Source of the DNA: Flavobacterium crocinum
GTDB taxonomy: Bacteria > Bacteroidota > Bacteroidia > Flavobacteriales > Flavobacteriaceae
Assembly: GCF_003122385.1 (NCBI RefSeq)
Contig: NZ_CP029255.1
Location: 3,720,001-3,784,000 of the forward strand
Direction of reading: 5' to 3'
DNA: 64,000 bases
The notes below the pieces were generated by a model that was not told where the DNA came from, searched no databases, and saw nothing but the letters and a program-made list of their open reading frames with translations. The position numbers and the translations under genes are program-made. Positions 46,809 to 54,832 of this stretch are shown here, in pieces (the first letter of the stretch is position 1; the number at the start of each line of letters is the position of its first letter).

Positions 46809-47474
46809 CTAGCTTTCGCGGTGATACCAATAACAAATTATCATGGCTGTACCGGGAATAATTAAAGTTCCTAATCCAAAAAACTTTCCGGCAACTGCTC
46901 CTAAAAAACAGCCTGTAAGAAATCCAATAATAGTAACAAGTTGCTTCTTAAAACTTAAAAGCACATCGACATCTTTTAATCCGTTTTTGAGCAGATTTCC
47001 AAGATCAAGAGAAGCCTGAGTTACATTTCCTGTCATCATGGTTGTTGGACCGTAAGTTTCTTTGGCGTAAAGCTTTCCAAAAGCATTCTGAAGTCCCATT
47101 GCAAATACAGTTGTCATGGCTATAGCATAAACTGTCCATTCAGCTGTATTTTCTAAGTATCCAAAAATGTAAGAAGCAATACCACTTACTGCCAGAATAA
47201 CACCTTCCCAGCATAAAATAGTGTAATGATTAGCACTTTTTAAAGCAATTCTTCCACCGGTAATGACGGCTAAGATGAAGACGGGGAAAGTAAGCAGTTT
47301 TACCCACGCATGAATGTCTGAGCCTTTGATAATCTGATAAGCAAAGACAATAAAGTTACCCGTAACATGAGCTGAAAATATAGAATCCGCCGCGACAAAG
47401 GTTACGGTATCGCAATACCCTGCTATCATCGTGAGAAGCAGGGTTACGTACCAAATGTTTTTTTGTATTTCCAT
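46809..47474 (-). CDS. DUF1275 (YoaK-like) membrane protein
   Basis: 221 residues, about six transmembrane helices, with the family features AGYCDTVTFVAADSIFSAHV then TGNFIVFAYQI near the N-terminus and GLQNAFGKLYAKETYGPTTM with MTGNVTQASLDLG in the middle. Function unknown. It is the seventh gene of the minus-strand train, 11 bp after the Dps gene. A second, divergent DUF1275 gene is at 59147-59866, also in a stress-type operon. Confidence 0.8.
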   Translation of the reverse strand: MEIQKNIWYVTLLLTMIAGYCDTVTFVAADSIFSAHVTGNFIVFAYQIIKGSDIHAWVKLLTFPVFILAVITGGRIALKSANHYTILCWEGVILAVSGIASYIFGYLENTAEWTVYAIAMTTVFAMGLQNAFGKLYAKETYGPTTMMTGNVTQASLDLGNLLKNGLKDVDVLLSFKKQLVTIIGFLTGCFLGAVAGKFFGLGTLIIPGTAMIICYWYHRES

Positions 47475-47485
47475 AAAATTATTTT

Positions 47486-47959
47486 TTAGCTTAAGTGTGC
47501 TCTAAGCATCCAGGCCATTTTTTCGTGCGTTTCTAAAAGACCAGTGATATAATCACTTGTTCCGGCATCCTGAAGTTCTGAAGCAAAATTATTGATGTTC
47601 TCACGCAAATGAATTAAAATGCTTTCGTGATCCACCAATAACTCTTTAATGTAACTGATGCTGTCGTTTTGACCTTTTAATTCTTCTGTTAAATGCGTTA
47701 ATGCCAGATATTCTTTTAAAGTTCCCGGAGCGTAGTGTCCTAAAGTTCTGATTCTTTCGGCAACTGCATCAACAATTTCGTCAAGTGCTTCGTATTGCTG
47801 TTCAAAGAAAAGATGTTTGTTGTAGAAATCCGGACCTTCAACGTTCCAGTGTGCTTTTTTTGTTTTGGTATACAATACAAATTCGTCAGCTAAGACTTTT
47901 GTTAATACATCCACTACTGTTGTGATGCTTTCTTGTTTGATTCCGATGTTTGCTTTCAT
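47486..47959 (-). CDS. dps: Dps-family ferritin-like DNA-protection protein
   Basis: 157 residues forming the 12-mer mini-ferritin that oxidises Fe(II) with hydrogen peroxide and stores it, protecting DNA. The inter-subunit ferroxidase site is complete: H37 in KKAHWNVEG, H49 in YNKHLFF, D64 and E68 in DEIVDAVAERI, with the same spacing as E. coli Dps. It lies 2 bp after the DoxX gene and 11 bp before DUF1275, well inside the operon. Its presence points to an oxidant or metal stress role for the unit. Confidence 0.9.
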   Translation of the reverse strand: MKANIGIKQESITTVVDVLTKVLADEFVLYTKTKKAHWNVEGPDFYNKHLFFEQQYEALDEIVDAVAERIRTLGHYAPGTLKEYLALTHLTEELKGQNDSISYIKELLVDHESILIHLRENINNFASELQDAGTSDYITGLLETHEKMAWMLRAHLS

Positions 47960-47961
47960 TT

Positions 47962-48390
47962 TTAAATAAGGTTTAATAAATAATAATCAAGTGAATAGGT
48001 TCCTGCTCCAAGTGCAAGCAGCAGTAATAAGGATAAAGTGTACATATAAGGAACGTCACGGACTTCCAGTGAATCTTTTCGGTGTACTACAAAATAACCA
48101 ATTGCAGTAACACCAATTGTTGGAAGGACAGCCAAACGGGTTCCTAAGCCTAGTATAATAAAAACAGGAACTACAGTATCTGAAAATGTTGCCATTAACC
48201 CGTTTAGTTTTTCCGGTAAATGCAGTGGATTCGGAACATGTTCTTTTTGTCCGTTTTCCAATCTGAATTTTTTCATTCCATGTACTCTGAATAGTTCAAC
48301 AGCCAGCAGTATTCTAAAAACTAAAATTGCTGTATTGTTCAATGTTGATCCTAAATCGGAGTGCAGGATTAGTTTAATAATTTCGTTCAT
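47962..48390 (-). CDS. DoxX-family membrane protein
   Basis: 142 residues with four hydrophobic helices; the DoxX pattern starts at ILVFRILLAVELFRVHGMKK and includes LNGLMATFSDTVVPVFIILG and GVTAIGYFVVHRKDS. Members accompany thiosulfate:quinone oxidoreductases or oxidative-stress proteins in several bacteria; the molecular role of stand-alone forms is uncertain. Overlap-free, 9 bp after the amidohydrolase and 2 bp before dps, so translationally coupled expression is likely. Confidence 0.75.
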   Translation of the reverse strand: MNEIIKLILHSDLGSTLNNTAILVFRILLAVELFRVHGMKKFRLENGQKEHVPNPLHLPEKLNGLMATFSDTVVPVFIILGLGTRLAVLPTIGVTAIGYFVVHRKDSLEVRDVPYMYTLSLLLLLALGAGTYSLDYYLLNLI

Positions 48391-48399
48391 TTTTTCAGT

Positions 48400-50286
48400 T
48401 TAAAATGCAAAACAGGAACAGCCCAAAGCGCCCCAAAATGCGTTATAATTATTTACAGGAACATTGCTCATTCTGGCAACATCGTGATTGTGAGCGTGAA
48501 CATCACAACTTCCGGAGCAGCTATGAATTTGTGCTGTCAGTTTTGGTTTTGCATCCGCTTTTGCATTTTTTTCTATAGCACTCTGCAAACCGCTTCTAAC
48601 AGGATATCCGTTGTAAATATTCGTTGGCGACCAATCAGGTAAAATCGGAATGTGAGGCGGTGAGAATGAAGAAAAATCACCATTTGCATAGACAATTTTT
48701 CCATCGACAATCGTTAAATCCGATTCGATTTTTTTGATGTCTTCGTCGTCAATTGTAAAATAATCACGATCCAGGACTACTAGATCCGCAAACATTCCTA
48801 CTTTAATATCTCCTTTTTTAGTCTGTTCCTGAGAAAACCAGGCGCTTCCTCTAGTATAAAGTTCCAAAGCGGTTTGTCTGTTCAATCTCGTTTCATTGTA
48901 TAATTGTAGACCTCCAACCGTTTTTCCGACCGTCATCCAATACATGGAAACCCACGGATTGTAACTGCTTACTCTGGTAGCATCTGATCCTGCACCAACA
49001 GGAACTTCCATTTCAATCATTTTTTTGATTGGCGGTGTGTTTTCTGCTGCTTTTGCTCCATATCGATCCGTAAAATATTCTCCCTGATACGCCATTCTAC
49101 TTTGAATTGCAATGCCGCCTCCCAGCGCTTTTACACGTTCGATGTTTCTTTCGTCAATAGTTTCCGCATGGTCAAAAATCCAAGGAAGTCCGTTAAAAGG
49201 AATTTCTCTGTTGATTTTTTCAAAAACATTCAAAAAGCGCGTAATACTTTCATTATAAGTAGCATGAAGTCTGAACGGCCAGCGGTTTTCTACCAAAAGA
49301 CGAACAACCTTTTCCAATTCGGCTTCCATGTTTTCAGGAAGATCAGGTCTTGGTTGTAGAAAATCTTCAAAATCAGCTGCAGAAAAAACTAACATTTCGC
49401 CCGCTCCATTATGACGATACATATCATCGCCCTGATATAATTTCACGGTATCAATCCAATCTTCAAAATCTTCAAATTCGTGTTTCGGTTTTTGAGTGAA
49501 AAGATTATAGGCAATTCGAACCGTTAATTGTTTCTTTTCGTTCAGTTCATTGACCACTTTATAATCGTCCGGAAAATTCTGGAATCCGCCGCCGGCATCA
49601 ATAACACTGGTAATTCCAAAACGATTCAGTTCTTTCATAAAATGACGTGTCGAATTGATTTGATGTTCATACGAAAGAGTAGGGCCTTTAGCCAAAGTCG
49701 AATACAAAATCATAGCATTTGGTGTTGCAATGATCAATCCGGTTGGTTCGCCTTTTGTATCTCTCTCAATATGTCCTCCCGGCGGGGCAGGTGTATTTTT
49801 AGTATAACCAACCGCTTTTAAGGCTGCTCTGTTCATAATGGCTCTATCATACAAATGCAAAATAAAAACCGGAGTTTCAGGAGCTATCGCATTGATTTCT
49901 TCAAGAGTTGGCATTCTGCGTTCGGCAAACTGAAATTCAGACCAGCCGCCAACCACACGAACCCATTGCGGATTTGGTGTACGATCTACTTGTTCTTTTA
50001 GCATTCGGAGCGCATCTGCAAGTGAAGGAACACCATCCCATCGCAATTCTAAATTATAATTCAAACCACCTCGGATCAGGTGAATGTGAGAATCGTTAAT
50101 TCCGGGAACCACTCTTTTATTTTGAAGATCGATTATTTTAGTTTCTTCAGATGCCAATTCCATAACACTGCTGTCGTTTCCCACAGCAATAAATTTCCCA
50201 TCTTTTATGGCAACTGCGGTTACGTTTGGTGTTTCGGTGTTGAAACTATGAATTTTACCGTTGAATAGAATTAGATCTGCTTTCAT
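48400..50286 (-). CDS. YtcJ-like metal-dependent amidohydrolase with a Cys/His-rich tail
   Basis: 628 residues of the amidohydrolase_3 type. The N-terminal metal site is GINDSHIHL (H67, H69); other motifs are IFDHAETIDERNIERVKALG, GAGSDATRVSSYNPW (metal Asp) and KGDIKVGMFADLVVLDRDYF. A unique C-terminal extension beyond about 585 reads H588, C590, C594, H597, H599, H601 and finally C623, C625, and may bind a metal. No signal peptide is present. It is the fourth gene of the train, 9 bp before DoxX and 8 bp after the M17-N-like gene. The substrate is unknown; family members hydrolyse C-N bonds of varied cyclic compounds. Confidence 0.85.
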   Translation of the reverse strand: MKADLILFNGKIHSFNTETPNVTAVAIKDGKFIAVGNDSSVMELASEETKIIDLQNKRVVPGINDSHIHLIRGGLNYNLELRWDGVPSLADALRMLKEQVDRTPNPQWVRVVGGWSEFQFAERRMPTLEEINAIAPETPVFILHLYDRAIMNRAALKAVGYTKNTPAPPGGHIERDTKGEPTGLIIATPNAMILYSTLAKGPTLSYEHQINSTRHFMKELNRFGITSVIDAGGGFQNFPDDYKVVNELNEKKQLTVRIAYNLFTQKPKHEFEDFEDWIDTVKLYQGDDMYRHNGAGEMLVFSAADFEDFLQPRPDLPENMEAELEKVVRLLVENRWPFRLHATYNESITRFLNVFEKINREIPFNGLPWIFDHAETIDERNIERVKALGGGIAIQSRMAYQGEYFTDRYGAKAAENTPPIKKMIEMEVPVGAGSDATRVSSYNPWVSMYWMTVGKTVGGLQLYNETRLNRQTALELYTRGSAWFSQEQTKKGDIKVGMFADLVVLDRDYFTIDDEDIKKIESDLTIVDGKIVYANGDFSSFSPPHIPILPDWSPTNIYNGYPVRSGLQSAIEKNAKADAKPKLTAQIHSCSGSCDVHAHNHDVARMSNVPVNNYNAFWGALGCSCFAF

Positions 50287-50294
50287 AATTTCGA

Positions 50295-51017
50295 TTATTT
50301 AGCGTTCAATTTTGCAATAGCCTCTTTGATTCCCTCGCCGGCAACAGTATAAAAAGCAGGTCCTGCAAGCAGAATAACTTTTGTTAAAGGTTTGTAGTCA
50401 GCTAATTTTTTTGCTTTTAGATAAGATTGTGTTCTATAAGCTTCGAATGAACCTAAAACTACATTTGTAGCCACCAAAGCCGTTGGAGAATCAATTCCTG
50501 CATCTTTAATATCACTTGCAAAAGAATAGTTGGAAACGCCCAAACGTAAAGCTTCACGCATAGCGGTGCTTCCAACGCTAATCATTAAATCAGGAGTAAA
50601 TTTGGTGCGGTCTCCCAATCCAATCAGTAATAATTGTTTTGAAGCCAAAGTTCCTTTTGGAGGTGTAATCAATAAAGTTTCAAGAGAATGACCTGTAAAT
50701 TTTCCGCTTTTACGTAATTCAGTTATAATACCTTTTAAGGCATCGTCTAAATGTACCATTCCGTTTAAATTTGCCGGAAGAGCAGGAGGATTGAAAATAT
50801 CACCTTCTGTATATTCAAAAACACAAGCAACCTGAAGGTCAGCTTCTGCAGCGGATGGACCCTGAACCAATCCGTTTACGGCAACTCCATCTACTTTTCC
50901 CCAGGTAACTGTAGAACCGATTGAAGCTGTTTGTGCAAAGCCATTAAACGAAAATGTTAGGATTAAAAGAAAGAGATAGGAGTATCTGAATTTGTAAATT
51001 GAAGTTTTTGTTTTCAT
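50295..51017 (-). CDS. Exported peptidase M17 N-terminal-domain protein
   Basis: About 240 residues. The ATG at 51017 gives a good signal peptide (YSYLFLLILTFSFNGFAQ); the longer frame to 51137 would overlap the porin gene by 100 bp and is rejected. The mature part resembles the N-terminal macro-like domain of leucyl aminopeptidases (LLLIGLGDRTKFTPDLMISV, then ALRLGVSNYSFASDIKDAG). The catalytic M17 domain with its metal ligands is missing, so it is unlikely to be a peptidase. It may bind a small ligand in the periplasm. It follows the porin gene by 19 bp. Confidence 0.65.
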   Translation of the reverse strand: MKTKTSIYKFRYSYLFLLILTFSFNGFAQTASIGSTVTWGKVDGVAVNGLVQGPSAAEADLQVACVFEYTEGDIFNPPALPANLNGMVHLDDALKGIITELRKSGKFTGHSLETLLITPPKGTLASKQLLLIGLGDRTKFTPDLMISVGSTAMREALRLGVSNYSFASDIKDAGIDSPTALVATNVVLGSFEAYRTQSYLKAKKLADYKPLTKVILLAGPAFYTVAGEGIKEAIAKLNAK

Positions 51018-51036
51018 TGTTAAGGGTTTAGTATTG

Positions 51037-52434
51037 TTAAAATTTGAATCCAAGTCGGGTGTTAAAGAAAACACCATCTTTTGAGTTCGGAATAATGTCA
51101 TTGATAAAAGCACCAGTTTTAAAGTATTGAATACCACTGACTACTGAAATATATTTGTTTACGTTGTACGTGAAATTAGCCAGATAAGCAGTTCCAATAT
51201 ATTTTTCGTCAGAATCGCTTCCGCGAAGGTTCAGCATGCCGCTTGGCCTGTAAACTCCATCTTGAGTTGAGTATCTCCAGTTTAATACCATATCGACCTG
51301 CATCTTAAGTTGTGGCAGTAAATCCATCGTAACATAAGGATGAATGTCGATAAGGTTTACGGGGCCAACCTGAGGGCTAAAGCCAAAATAACCTCCTTTT
51401 GGATAAAGCGGATTAAACGTCTGAAGATTTCCATTTCCCTGATTTCTATCTCCTGAGATATAGTCATTTCGGAGATTTATCGTAGGTTTAAATTTTGTGT
51501 TTTCAAACATATATCCAATGTCGACAGATCCTGTCCAGGCATTAATATCCCCTGAGCCAAAAGTTCCAAATTGATAGGCCGCTTCCAGATTGTATATAAA
51601 TCCGCCGCCGTATTTCCATAATCTTGTTCCAATTGTATGACGTCTTTCCGGAGCGATTCCTTCTTCAAAAAGCGATTCGTCTCTTCTTATTCCGAGATAA
51701 TAAACATCGAGATTTCCTGCTTTTGGAAAGATTATTTTAGAATAAGCTCCCCATAGATTGAATTGTTTAGACATTTTATTGTCAAAAACTCCTGTATGAA
51801 TTGTATCTGCCATCATCGCAAAGGCATCAACAGATACTCTTGAAGAGTTATACATTAATTTGGCTCCTGTAAAATAAAGTCTTGCATTTGGACCTTCTCT
51901 AACAGAAATTAATCTTCCGGAACCATAATCTAATTCCTGTCTTCCGGCACGAATGGTTATTTTTTTGTCTTTTTGCTGCCAGACATTTACATCCAGAAAC
52001 AAATTCTGAACATTTAACTGATCTTCATCAATTCCTCTTGCTCCGTTTACGCGGCCGTCTTCGAGGGCACTTCTTAACTGAGCAAATACTCTAAAGGTTT
52101 TTCCTAAATGAATATCGGCATGAAGATCATAACGTTGCAGTAAAAAATTGTTGTGACCAATATTTAATCTTCCCCAATCTTCATTGTTGAAATCAACATA
52201 TTCATATCGGGCTTCGCCTCCAAGAGACATATAAATATCTTTCTGTTTGTTTAACGGAATGAATTTTAGTTTTTCATAAAAGTTTCTGTTTGAATCTTTT
52301 AGAAATTCATAATTTTCATCGTAACGCAAAAGCTTAAAACTTTGAGCTATTGTCGTTGTTCCAATTAAAAGAAAGCATAAAAGAATAATCCGGAAGAATT
52401 TGTTTGGCGATATGGATTTTGATGATTCCAACAT
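51037..52434 (-). CDS. Outer-membrane porin of the alginate-export (AlgE-like) family
   Basis: 465 residues with a signal peptide (FFRIILLCFLLIGTTTIAQ) and a barrel of about 18 strands. Typical segments are GGEARYEYVDFNNEDWG, RYDLHADIHLGKTFRVFAQL and GRQELDYGSGRLISVREGPN, the last being the signature of this family, ending NTRLGFKF with terminal Phe. It is expected to be a passive channel for an organic compound rather than for alginate. It is the second gene of the train, 41 bp after the YcaC-like hydrolase. Confidence 0.85.
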   Translation of the reverse strand: MLESSKSISPNKFFRIILLCFLLIGTTTIAQSFKLLRYDENYEFLKDSNRNFYEKLKFIPLNKQKDIYMSLGGEARYEYVDFNNEDWGRLNIGHNNFLLQRYDLHADIHLGKTFRVFAQLRSALEDGRVNGARGIDEDQLNVQNLFLDVNVWQQKDKKITIRAGRQELDYGSGRLISVREGPNARLYFTGAKLMYNSSRVSVDAFAMMADTIHTGVFDNKMSKQFNLWGAYSKIIFPKAGNLDVYYLGIRRDESLFEEGIAPERRHTIGTRLWKYGGGFIYNLEAAYQFGTFGSGDINAWTGSVDIGYMFENTKFKPTINLRNDYISGDRNQGNGNLQTFNPLYPKGGYFGFSPQVGPVNLIDIHPYVTMDLLPQLKMQVDMVLNWRYSTQDGVYRPSGMLNLRGSDSDEKYIGTAYLANFTYNVNKYISVVSGIQYFKTGAFINDIIPNSKDGVFFNTRLGFKF

Positions 52435-52475
52435 AATGAAGCGTAAGAGATTTATAATAAAATGAATTAGTCGAA

Positions 52476-53108
52476 TTAGTGTTTCAGCATGTTGTGAGCA
52501 TAGTGAATTCCTAAACCATAAGAACCACCGTGTTTTTTCATTAAGTTTGTTACCGGAACATAGGTTTCCTGACGCGCCCAGTCTCTTTGCAGTTCTAAGA
52601 TATATTGAATAGAAGTCACAGGTTGTGCACCTGCCTGGATCATTCTCTGAATAGCACGTTCATGAGCTTCATCACTCACATCACCACACGCATCTGTGAT
52701 AACATAAACTTCGTAACCTTCTTCAAGTGCTGATAAAGCCGGACCAACGATGCAAACACCTGTCCATAATCCGGCTAAAACTATTTTTTGTTTTTTTGTT
52801 CCCGTAATAGCCTTGTAAGCATTTTCATCTTCCCAGGTATTCATTGTAGTACGATCGATATAACCTGAAGTGGCAATTGGATAATATTCTTCGATTTCCG
52901 GAAAAACAGGACCCGCAAAACTTTCTTCAAAAACAGTAGTTACAATAGTGGGTACATTAAAAATTTTAGACGCACCACAGATAATAGCAACATTATTACG
53001 AAGTTCACTTATTGCAATATTATTGGTTGCAAAAGCCATTTGTCCTTCAAAATCGATTAATACTAATGCATGGTTATCTGGTGATAATAAGTTTACGGAT
53101 GGTTTCAT
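52476..53108 (-). CDS. YcaC-like cysteine hydrolase (isochorismatase family)
   Basis: About 210 residues. The ATG at 53108 (MKPSVNLLS) is chosen: it lies 22 bp after the expected start of a sigma-54 promoter transcript, whereas the frame up to 53180 runs through the promoter itself. Catalytic residues appear as D19 (ALVLIDFEGQ) and C119 (GLWTGVCIVGPAL), with a Lys near 105-108. The closest pattern is YcaC and related nicotinamidase-like hydrolases of undefined substrate. First gene of a seven-gene minus-strand train and the best candidate for a sigma-54 operon in this window. Confidence 0.85.
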   Translation of the reverse strand: MKPSVNLLSPDNHALVLIDFEGQMAFATNNIAISELRNNVAIICGASKIFNVPTIVTTVFEESFAGPVFPEIEEYYPIATSGYIDRTTMNTWEDENAYKAITGTKKQKIVLAGLWTGVCIVGPALSALEEGYEVYVITDACGDVSDEAHERAIQRMIQAGAQPVTSIQYILELQRDWARQETYVPVTNLMKKHGGSYGLGIHYAHNMLKH

Positions 53109-53140
53109 GATATTTATTTTTTTAGATTTATAATTAGTCA

Positions 53141-53156
53141 AGCCAATGAAGTGCCA
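53141..53156 (-). promoter_or_regulatory. Sigma-54 core promoter of the YcaC-porin-amidohydrolase train
   Basis: The minus strand reads TGGCACTTCATTGGCT: TGGCAC at -24, ten bases between GG and GC, TGGCT at -12 (consensus TTGCW). The predicted start is near 53130, 22 bp before the ATG. Confidence 0.65.
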
Positions 53157-53211
53157 AACATTCATTTTATTGTATAGCAAGACATTGTGCTATTGGGATG
53201 CCAAAAGCATT

Positions 53212-53225
53212 TACGATATTTCGTG
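53212..53225. promoter_or_regulatory. Palindromic site TACGATATTTCGTG
   Basis: Thirteen of fourteen bases match the 54501 site, and the flank ATTTTATTA also matches. It lies about 82-95 bp upstream of the predicted sigma-54 start, the usual distance for an enhancer-binding-protein site. Confidence 0.65.
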
Positions 53226-53374
53226 ATTTTATTAAGCCTTATTCGTTATACAGGAAAAAGTGTAGAAAGTTTCTGTTTGATTTCAGTTCAAATAGAAACC
53301 CTTTTTGGAAGATTTAAAACCGTCGGTAAAGGCGTCCCCTTGCAGACAGTTTTTAGTTTCTTTATTAAGAAAAA

Positions 53375-54193
53375 TTATTCTTTGATAAAAGCAAGAATAT
53401 CTTTATTGATTGTTTCTGCTTCTGTAGTTGGCATACCATGAGGGAAACCAGGATAAGAAATTAGTTTTCCGTTTTTCAAAAGTTTTGCCGCCCTTGGAGC
53501 CTGATCGTAAGGAACAATTTGGTCATCTTCTCCGTGAAGTACCAAAACGGGAATGTCTAAACTTTTAAGATCTTCTTTAAAATCGGATTCTGAGAAAGCT
53601 TTGATGCCTTCATAATGAGCATAAACAGATCCCATCATGCCCTGACGCCACCAATTGTGTCTAATTCCTTCTTTAATAGTTTGTCCTTCGCGGTTCCATC
53701 CGTAAAATGGAATAGGGAAGTCGTAGAAATATTGCGCTTTGTTGAACCCGGTTCCTTGTCTGATTTCATCAAAAACAGCTAAAGGAACACCTTCAGGATT
53801 ATCTTCGTTTTGAATCATAATAGGTGTTACAGCGCTTATGATTACTGCTTTTGCAATACGTCCTTTTCCGTATTTTGCAGCGTAACGGATTACTTCTCCA
53901 CCTCCGGTTGAATGTCCTACGTGAATAGCATCTTTTAAATCAAGTGCTTCAGTTAATGCTGCTACGTCTGAAGCGTAAGTTTCCATGTTATTTCCTTCAG
54001 AACTTTGACCAGAGCGACCATGTCCGCGACGATCATGTGCAATAACTCTGTATCCTTGTTTTAGAAAAAACATCATCTGTGCATCCCAGTCATCAGATGA
54101 TAATGGCCATCCGTGGTGAAAAACAATTGGCTGACCTGTTCCCCAATCTTTGTAAAAAATTTCTGTTCCGTCTTGTGCTTTAATAGTGCTCAT
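53375..54193 (-). CDS. Alpha/beta hydrolase, non-heme haloperoxidase type
   Basis: 272 residues, cytoplasmic. The catalytic triad is S95 in GHSTGGGE, D223 or D224 in HGEDDQIVPYD, H252 in FPHGMP. The oxyanion HHGWPLSSDDWDAQ and HDRRGHGRSG motifs are standard for the chloroperoxidase/bromoperoxidase (perhydrolase-like) esterases. The natural substrate is uncertain. Upstream it shares both a palindrome and a TTAATC direct repeat with the dioxygenase gene 13 kb away. It ends 266 bp before the YcaC-like gene starts and is transcribed in the same direction. Confidence 0.9.
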   Translation of the reverse strand: MSTIKAQDGTEIFYKDWGTGQPIVFHHGWPLSSDDWDAQMMFFLKQGYRVIAHDRRGHGRSGQSSEGNNMETYASDVAALTEALDLKDAIHVGHSTGGGEVIRYAAKYGKGRIAKAVIISAVTPIMIQNEDNPEGVPLAVFDEIRQGTGFNKAQYFYDFPIPFYGWNREGQTIKEGIRHNWWRQGMMGSVYAHYEGIKAFSESDFKEDLKSLDIPVLVLHGEDDQIVPYDQAPRAAKLLKNGKLISYPGFPHGMPTTEAETINKDILAFIKE

Positions 54194-54293
54194 CTTAATG
54201 TGGTTTTGGATTAATAAATGTTTATATATAATTGTTTAAAATTCTGATCGTAATTAAATCTGATTTTGATTCAATTATGTTGTTGTTTTTTTT

Positions 54294-54309
54294 TACAAAC
54301 TTAGAACAG
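54294..54309 (-). promoter_or_regulatory. Core promoter of the alpha/beta hydrolase gene
   Basis: The minus strand reads CTGTTCTAAGTTTGTA and contains a perfect -7 TAAGTTTG but no -33 TTG. At the sigma-54 positions it has TG and GT instead of GG and GC, so it is probably a housekeeping-type promoter that depends on an activator at the adjacent direct repeat. Confidence 0.45.
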
Positions 54310-54324
54310 GAATGAAAGTTTGTT

Positions 54325-54344
54325 GATTAATGTAGATTAAGAAA
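54325..54344 (-). promoter_or_regulatory. Direct-repeat box TTAATC-N4-TTAATC, second copy
   Basis: The minus strand reads TTTCTTAATCTACATTAATC, 18 of 20 identical to 40580-40599. In both cases 21 bases separate the last TTAATC from the TAARYTTG element. Confidence 0.6.
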
Positions 54345-54832
54345 GAAAAAAATCTCTTTTTTATCTTTTTTTTTTTCGAAGTACTGTTTCCATATTTTTT
54401 GATTAAGAATATTTTTGGTACAGTATTTTCAAACAATATGCCGTGTATATTAATTCGCTTGTTTGTAAGGCTTTAAGTGTTTTTGAAGTGTTTTTGAATT
54501 TACGATATTTCGTAGATTTATTATCCGCTTTTAATAAAAAAGTATTTTAAACAGCATTTTTTTCGAAAGAGGCTGATTTTGGAAAAGGAATAAAATGAAA
54601 GTTTTGAATTGTTTTTTTGATATTTAGGGTCGTCAAACTACCCAATTCTACTTCGATGTTTTACAAAACAGTTTCAGTATTTCAGAAAGATTATATGATA
54701 ACTCCAAAGCATAGCTTTCCCTTTTATTGCTTTGAAAATCCTGATTAGAACAACGATGTTCAGATTGAATTAAGCAATAATTTTATTTCCGTACTTTAAG
54801 AAAACATTATTTTGGTTGGTTTTACTGAAGAA
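54345..54832. other. Gene-free region between the alpha/beta hydrolase and the molybdoenzyme
   Basis: Apart from the palindrome at 54501-54514, this region holds only AT-rich sequence and poly-T. No clear terminator is seen after the molybdoenzyme gene. Confidence 0.4.
54501..54514. promoter_or_regulatory. Palindromic site TACGATATTTCGTA
   Basis: The third copy of the TACGA-N4-TCGTA site, preceded by AATT and followed by GATTTATTA. It lies about 310 bp upstream of the alpha/beta hydrolase start. Confidence 0.6.

Noticed and set aside
49102..49821. Plus-strand frames opposite the amidohydrolase
   Set aside because: Antisense to a conserved enzyme; no start context or similarity.
53166..53182. 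TAGCACAATGTCTTGC (minus strand) as a second sigma-54 core before the YcaC-like gene
   Set aside because: GG is replaced by AG and the spacing is one base too long; the core at 53141 fits better.
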